Source of the DNA: Pseudomonadota bacterium | GTDB taxonomy: Bacteria > Myxococcota_A > Polyangia > GCA-2747355 | DNA length: 64,000 nt | Assembly (NCBI GenBank): GCA_016711215.1 | Contig: JADJTL010000002.1 | Location: forward strand, 372,001 to 436,000 | Direction: 5' to 3' | In this document: positions 59,688 to 64,000 of the stretch, piece after piece | Position numbering within the stretch: position 1 is the first letter of the stretch | How the letters are laid out: each line of letters opens with the position of its first letter | Translations under genes and position numbers: made by a program | The notes under the pieces: generated by a model | What the model was told of the DNA's origin: nothing | Database searches by the model: none | The model's input: the letters and a program-made list of their open reading frames with translations, nothing else

Positions 59688-62417
59688 TCAGCGGCGCAGC
59701 GTCGCCGCCAGGGCTCGGGCGGCCCGGACCCGGGTGGCACCGGCGCCGAGGCCAAGATACTGGTCGAGGTAGCGCAGCGCCACCTTCGCGTCGCCGAGCT
59801 TGGCGTAGGTCTGGCCGAGGTCGAAGAGTAGCTCAGTGCGCTGCGAATCGCGCTCGAAGGCCTTGAGCAAGTACTCAGAGGTGCGCTGCGCGTGATCGAG
59901 GCGCTGATAGACGAGCGCCAGCCGGTAGTAGGGTTCGGCAGCAGCCGGGTCGAGGTCGATGGCATCCTGCAACTGAGCGATCGCGCGACCGCTGTCGCCT
60001 TGCGCCAAGTGGGCCCGACCGAGCGCCGTGTGGACGGGCGCCAGGCGGGGCCGGGGCCAGCCGCGCAAGCCCATTTGCTCCAGCGCGTCGCTCAGGCGAC
60101 GGACGGCCAAGGGAGGGTCGTTTTCATCCAGGGCCAAGAGCCCACGCTCGAAGAGCGCGTCGGGATCACCACTGTCGCGCTGCAGCGCCGCGTCCAGCGC
60201 CTCGGTCGCCTCGCCGAGCGCACGGGAGCGCCGCGCCGCCTGGCCCAGGGCGACCAGCACCTCGACATCGGTTCCCGCGCCCCTGCGCGCCTCGCGCAGG
60301 GGCGCCAGCGCCGCCCCTGCCTGCCCGCGACCGAGCGCCAACTGGCCCTGCAGGAGCTGCAGCGACGGCGCCGCGAGGCCGGCGCCCCGCGCCGCGCCGA
60401 TCGCGGTGGCGGCGTCGTCGAACTCGCCCGCCGCGAGGGCCAGCCGGGCAGCCACCACATGGTATTCGCTGCCCTGCCGATCTTCGGCGGCGAGGCGCTC
60501 GAGCACCGCGCGCGCCTCAGCGACGTTGCCGTTGCGCAGCAGGAGCGTGGCCAGGCCGAGACGCGCCGGCACGTAGTCGGTGCGCAAGGCCAGCGCGCGG
60601 GCGAAGCGCTGCCGGGCGCGCGGCACCTCGTGGCGCGCCGACGCGACCTCGGCCAGCAGCGTGGGCGTGGCCGGATCGAGGGCGTTGAGCTTCCAGGCCT
60701 GCTTGAGCGCGCGCTCGGCCTCACCGAGCGCTCCGCTCCACAGCCGCACGCGACCGATCGCCTGCAGCACGCCGTCGTCGTCGGTCGCGCGCTGCTGCAG
60801 GACCGCGAGTTGCTCAAGCGCCGCGGCCGACTCGCCACTGCGGGCGCGGGCCAGCGCCCAGTAGACGACGGCGTCGCGCGCCGTTTCGGGTCGGCGCGTA
60901 AGCGGCTCGAGGAGCCGCTGCGCCTGCACGTAGCGCCCCTCGGCGTAGGCCAACCACCCGCGTAAGAGCTCCGTCTCCGGGTCGTTCGCGGGCGCGCTGA
61001 TCAGCCGCGAGGCCGCGGCCGCCGGCCGGCCGAGCTGCAGCAGGGCTCGAACCAACCGCTGGGCGTAGGCACCGCCTCGTGGCGCGAGCCGCAGCGCGGC
61101 CGCGGCCTGCGTGGCGACGTCGCTCCAGCGATGGAGCGTTTGCAGCTCGGCCGCGAGCTGGTCGTGGAAGACGGCGTCACAGCACGGGGCGGCCTTGACG
61201 GCGGCGTCGAGCGCGGCCTGCATCGCGGGCACGTCGTTGCGCTGCCGCGCCACCTTGGCCGAGACGAGCTGGGCCCACGCGCGCTGCGCGCGCCCGGCGG
61301 TCGCGGCGAGCTCGCTGGTGACGCGGGCGGCATCGGCAGCCGCGGCGTCGAGGTCCACGCCCTGATCGGCACGCAGCCGCGAACGAGCGACGAGCGCCGG
61401 AACGTAGTCCGGATGGGCTTGCACGAGCGCATCGAGCTCGGTCATCGCGGCCGGCAGGCCGGCCGGCCGGCTGCCGAGCAGGACGCCGTGCGCAACGCGG
61501 GGCGCGAGCGCCGCTGGCGCCAGGGTGATGGCGTCGCGAAAGGCCTGGTCTGCGGCCTCGGCTTGCCCTGCCAAGGCCAAGGCCCGACCGCGCAAATGCC
61601 GCAAGAGCGCGCTGCTGGCGTAGATCTCGGTCCCCTTCTTGAGGTAGCCAGCGGCCGTTTGAGGATCGTCGACCAACGCGAGGAAGCCCTCCGCCGCGGT
61701 GCGCCATTCGGAATCACCGCGACCGACGCGCCGCAACAGCTTCCGCGCCGCCGGCAGCCTGTCCTCCCCCAGATCCACCGCGGTCGCGGCCTCCACCAGG
61801 GCCTGCGCCGCCAGCAGCTCGGCGTCGCCGTGCGGCAGCGCTTCGGCGCGCTGCAGGGCTTGCTTGGCTTGCGCCATCCCCGTGCCCGTGCCCATCAGCA
61901 GGCCCGCGCGCACGCCCACCCATTCCGCCTCGAGGCGCCGATCGTCGCGCCAGCGCCGATAGGCCAAAGCGCTGGACACGGCCAGCACCGCGAGCGCCGC
62001 CGAGATAGCCAACCAACGGCGCCCACGGCGCCGGCGATAGCGCGGAGACTCGACCAGATCGAAGCTGGCGTCGGAGCCCAGGGCGTCGAAGGGAAGGGCC
62101 GCAACCGGCGCCGCAACGGTGCTGTCGAACGCCGCGTTCGAGACGTTGAGCGGCGGATCGGCGGCGGCAGGGGCCAGCGGATCCCAGCTCTCCGCGACGA
62201 CCGGCGCGGGCGCCGCGGCCTCGGACGCGAAGCCCGGGTCGGAATCGAAGACCGCAGCGGGCTGCGGCGCCAGACCAGCAAGCAGCGCGAGCGGATCGAA
62301 GGCACCACCAGCCCCTCCAGCGGCGGAGTTCGGCTCCCCGCCGGCCGGGGGCCAGGGCACGCCAGGAGCGGACGCGGGCTCAACTGCTATTTCGTCGGGG
62401 ATATCACCACGACCCAT
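59688..62417 (-). CDS. Large TPR protein with single membrane segment
   Basis: About 909 residues from ATG 62417, behind AGGAG. The first 150 residues are acidic, Pro/Ala-rich and look disordered, followed by an Arg-rich patch (RYRRRRGRRW) and a single membrane helix (AISAALAVLAVSSALAY, about 145-162). The remainder is an array of about 18 tetratricopeptide-like repeats (for example YVQAQRLLEPLTRRPETARD and LFDLGQTYAKLGDAKVALRY). The cytoplasmic N-terminus with one membrane anchor and a periplasmic TPR solenoid suggests an assembly or scaffolding role; it is not similar in order to the glt-like TPR genes. No enzymatic domain is visible. Confidence 0.82.
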   Translation of the reverse strand: MGRGDIPDEIAVEPASAPGVPWPPAGGEPNSAAGGAGGAFDPLALLAGLAPQPAAVFDSDPGFASEAAAPAPVVAESWDPLAPAAADPPLNVSNAAFDSTVAAPVAALPFDALGSDASFDLVESPRYRRRRGRRWLAISAALAVLAVSSALAYRRWRDDRRLEAEWVGVRAGLLMGTGTGMAQAKQALQRAEALPHGDAELLAAQALVEAATAVDLGEDRLPAARKLLRRVGRGDSEWRTAAEGFLALVDDPQTAAGYLKKGTEIYASSALLRHLRGRALALAGQAEAADQAFRDAITLAPAALAPRVAHGVLLGSRPAGLPAAMTELDALVQAHPDYVPALVARSRLRADQGVDLDAAAADAARVTSELAATAGRAQRAWAQLVSAKVARQRNDVPAMQAALDAAVKAAPCCDAVFHDQLAAELQTLHRWSDVATQAAAALRLAPRGGAYAQRLVRALLQLGRPAAAASRLISAPANDPETELLRGWLAYAEGRYVQAQRLLEPLTRRPETARDAVVYWALARARSGESAAALEQLAVLQQRATDDDGVLQAIGRVRLWSGALGEAERALKQAWKLNALDPATPTLLAEVASARHEVPRARQRFARALALRTDYVPARLGLATLLLRNGNVAEARAVLERLAAEDRQGSEYHVVAARLALAAGEFDDAATAIGAARGAGLAAPSLQLLQGQLALGRGQAGAALAPLREARRGAGTDVEVLVALGQAARRSRALGEATEALDAALQRDSGDPDALFERGLLALDENDPPLAVRRLSDALEQMGLRGWPRPRLAPVHTALGRAHLAQGDSGRAIAQLQDAIDLDPAAAEPYYRLALVYQRLDHAQRTSEYLLKAFERDSQRTELLFDLGQTYAKLGDAKVALRYLDQYLGLGAGATRVRAARALAATLRR

Positions 62418-62718
62418 CGAGGGCTCCTCTTGTCTCTCGCGCGGCAACCCGCCACATCGCGCGACGCCTACCCGCCGCGCGGAATCCGACCGTCACGCAA
62501 GGGGCGCCCGGCCTGGTCCGATACGAGCAAGCGCGGGCACGCAGCCGGTGGCACTCGATCCGCCCACCCGGCGCACTGCGTTCGACCCACCTCCCCGGAA
62601 CGGATGACGGCCGGTACATTAGCCCCGGCTCGCGCAAAGAGCCACTGCGACGGCAGGGGGCCCGGGCGGCCGGCTCGGCGGCCGCGTGGAGCCGTCGACG
62701 ACGTGCTGGTCGACGATC

Positions 62719-62761
62719 GCTCTATCGCTGCTGGCTCTATCGCTGCCGGCTATCGCTGCTG
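62719..62761. repeat. 15-bp tandem repeat after the thermonuclease gene
   Basis: GCTCTATCGCTGCTG (62719-62733), a copy with one change (62734-62748) and a third lacking two bases (62749-62761), ending 7 bp from the stop codon at 62769. The gap 62418-62768 otherwise holds no gene. Confidence 0.9.
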
Positions 62762-62768
62762 GCTGATG

Positions 62769-63596
62769 TCATTGGCTATTGAGCTTGTTCGGGTCGCAGG
62801 TGGTGTGCGGCCGATATCCGGCACGCAGCGCTGCCTTTGCGCTGGCGAAGGCCAGCGTGCAGCGCTTGCACCGAGCCGCCGTGCAATCGGAGCGGTGAAA
62901 GACACGGGATCGGACATTGCCAATCCATCCGCCGCCACGAGCCGGGGCGCTGGCCGCGGATTCCGGCGCGGCGGCCAATGCCTGGGCACGGACGCCCGCG
63001 CGCGCGGCCATGAGCTGCTTGCTGCTCGCCTTGCCTGCACTGCGGGGGTGCTGCCGTCGCCAATCCCAGGGCGGCACGGGGTCGGCCTCCGACCAAAGGC
63101 CACGCCGGGCTGCGCGGGCCGCGCCTTCTAGCTGCTCGAGCGTCGCGCTGGTGCTGTAACGGCGATAATGCCAGGCGAGGCCCTGGGCCACCAACTCCTC
63201 ATTCAGGCAGCGGCCGTCGACGAAGACGCGCGCCACCAGGCGACTGTAGCGATCGACCGTAATTGGCTCGATGGTCGCGCTGCGACCGAAGGCGAAGCTC
63301 GACGCAAACTGGCTGGCACGCTCGCCGAAGGGCTGGGCGCGCTCGGGGGCGTCGACCCCATGGAGCCGGATGATGGTGTTCTGCCCGTCGCGGCGCACGC
63401 GCAGGGTGTCGCCGTCCGTCACGGCGATCACCTGCACCTGCCAGGCAGCGTGGGGTGGTGGTGGCGAGGGCGCGCCACAGCCCACCAGCAGCAGCAAGAC
63501 CTGCAGCAGGGGCAGCGCTCGCGAACCGCCGCCACTGCGTTCGCGGCGCGGCGCGCCCCCGTCCCCACCTGCGCCGCCGCGCCCGCCGCCGCGCAT
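62769..63596 (-). CDS. Thermonuclease-like lipoprotein with C-terminal Ada-like zinc motif
   Basis: A 275-residue protein. A lipobox (LLLLVGC) follows a Gly/Arg-rich N-terminus. The SNase domain (about 50-170) has VIAVTDGDTLRVRRDGQN, IIRLHGVDAPERAQPFGE and VDRYSRLVARVFVDGR, with the Asp/Arg/Glu residues expected for the active site. The C-terminus (about 230-275) reads FHRSDCTAARC, CKRCTLAF and AGYRPHTTCDP, the pattern of the Ada-type zinc-binding domain, as found in some nuclease-fold proteins. Membrane anchoring and a metal-binding tail suggest an envelope nuclease acting on external nucleic acid. The start ATG is at 63596. Confidence 0.8.
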   Translation of the reverse strand: MRGGGRGGAGGDGGAPRRERSGGGSRALPLLQVLLLLVGCGAPSPPPPHAAWQVQVIAVTDGDTLRVRRDGQNTIIRLHGVDAPERAQPFGERASQFASSFAFGRSATIEPITVDRYSRLVARVFVDGRCLNEELVAQGLAWHYRRYSTSATLEQLEGAARAARRGLWSEADPVPPWDWRRQHPRSAGKASSKQLMAARAGVRAQALAAAPESAASAPARGGGWIGNVRSRVFHRSDCTAARCKRCTLAFASAKAALRAGYRPHTTCDPNKLNSQ

Positions 63597-63607
63597 CGCT
63601 CGCCTCC

Positions 63608-64000
63608 TCAGGTCAGGCTTGGCTGCAGCCCGGGCAGGTCTTTGAGGGCTTCTTCAATCGCGTGCTCGGGATGCTCATGGTCCCGCAGCCGGCCGCTGAG
63701 ATAGAGCTCGTAGGCGGCCATGTCGAAGTGACCATGGCCGCAGAGGTTGAAGACGATGACCTTGCGCTCGCCGCTGACCTTACAGCGCAGCGCCTCGTCC
63801 ATCGCCGCCTTCACCGCATGCGACGGCTCTGGCGCGGGAATCAGCCCCTCGGCGCGCGCGAAGCTCAGCGCCGCCGCGAACACCCCCGACTGCGGCAGCG
63901 CCCGGGCCTCGATCAGTCCGAGGTCGTAGAGATGGCACACGAGCGGGGCCATCCCGTGGTAGCGCAGGCCGCCGGCATGAATCGACTCCGGGATGAAGTT
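63608..64000 (-). CDS. TrpB-like PLP enzyme, C-terminal part (5' end outside window)
   Basis: The frame is open to the right edge. The visible 131 residues read IPESIHAGGLRYHGMAP then VCHLYDLGLIEARALPQSGV, EPSHAVKAAMDEALRCK and FNLCGHGHFDMAAYELYLSG, the C-terminal signature of the TrpB2-type (TIGR01415) tryptophan synthase beta-like family. The PLP lysine lies outside the window. It ends 11 bp before the thermonuclease gene's start region. Confidence 0.88.
   Translation of the reverse strand, partial: NFIPESIHAGGLRYHGMAPLVCHLYDLGLIEARALPQSGVFAAALSFARAEGLIPAPEPSHAVKAAMDEALRCKVSGERKVIVFNLCGHGHFDMAAYELYLSGRLRDHEHPEHAIEEALKDLPGLQPSLT

Overview
The window is about 64 kb of high-GC chromosomal DNA, densely packed with genes. 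Gene content points to a member of the Myxococcota (myxobacteria and relatives). The indicators are a gltD-gltE-gltF-gltG-like gene run, several Cys-rich lipoproteins, a ferrochelatase with an internal cysteine cluster, a clear sigma-54 type promoter, and an outer-membrane beta-barrel gene next to a short polysaccharide export protein. This placement is inferred from gene content only. I saw no rRNA, tRNA, insertion sequence, phage gene or CRISPR array.

Layout. (1) 1-19 kb is a surface polysaccharide locus: a truncated Gfo/Idh/MocA oxidoreductase and a Wzx-type flippase on the + strand, then a long minus-strand block. Read in its own direction (high to low coordinates) that block holds a beta-barrel, a short OPX/Wza-like lipoprotein, an asparagine synthase-like amidotransferase, a Wzy/ligase-TPR protein, a nonulosonic acid cassette (NeuB, NeuC, a 2-hydroxyacid dehydrogenase, NeuA), a GT-B enzyme, a second Wzy/ligase, a GT2 and a Wzz/BY-kinase. 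(2) 19-30 kb holds a small secreted protein and an envelope operon whose order matches the gltDEFG core of the myxobacterial gliding machinery, with two further exported proteins ahead of it. (3) 30-36 kb is housekeeping: rplU-rpmA-obg and gatC-gatA-gatB. (4) 36-39 kb is a stress/signalling patch: a universal stress protein behind a sigma-54 promoter, two CBS-domain proteins, a DUF2934 protein and a PilZ protein. (5) 39-52 kb is mixed: lipoproteins, the TIGR03960/TIGR03936 radical SAM pair, a GT-C membrane protein, a frameshifted PEP synthase-like gene, hemH, a STAS protein and folK. (6) 52-57 kb carries a second PilZ protein, a J-protein with a lid-less DnaK, and a WlbB/WlbA-type sugar acetyltransferase and dehydrogenase pair. 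(7) 57-64 kb has a Cys-rich lipoprotein, a YhbY RNA-binding protein, a 909-residue TPR protein, a thermonuclease-like lipoprotein and the end of a TrpB-like gene.

How the genes work together. The first 19 kb plus WlbA/WlbB form a nearly complete Wzx/Wzy-type pathway: sugar precursors (NeuBCA, WlbAB), assembly (GT2, GT-B), flipping (Wzx), polymerisation or ligation (two Wzy-like proteins), length control and kinase (Wzz-BY kinase), and export (short OPX plus beta-barrel). The adjacent Glt-like envelope complex and two PilZ proteins make a surface-motility or adhesion setting plausible, but that link is inference.

A second pattern runs through the window: perfect or near-perfect tandem duplications of 8-17 bp, mostly in gaps between genes. 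Several sit within tens of bases of a stop codon and two contain the stop codon.
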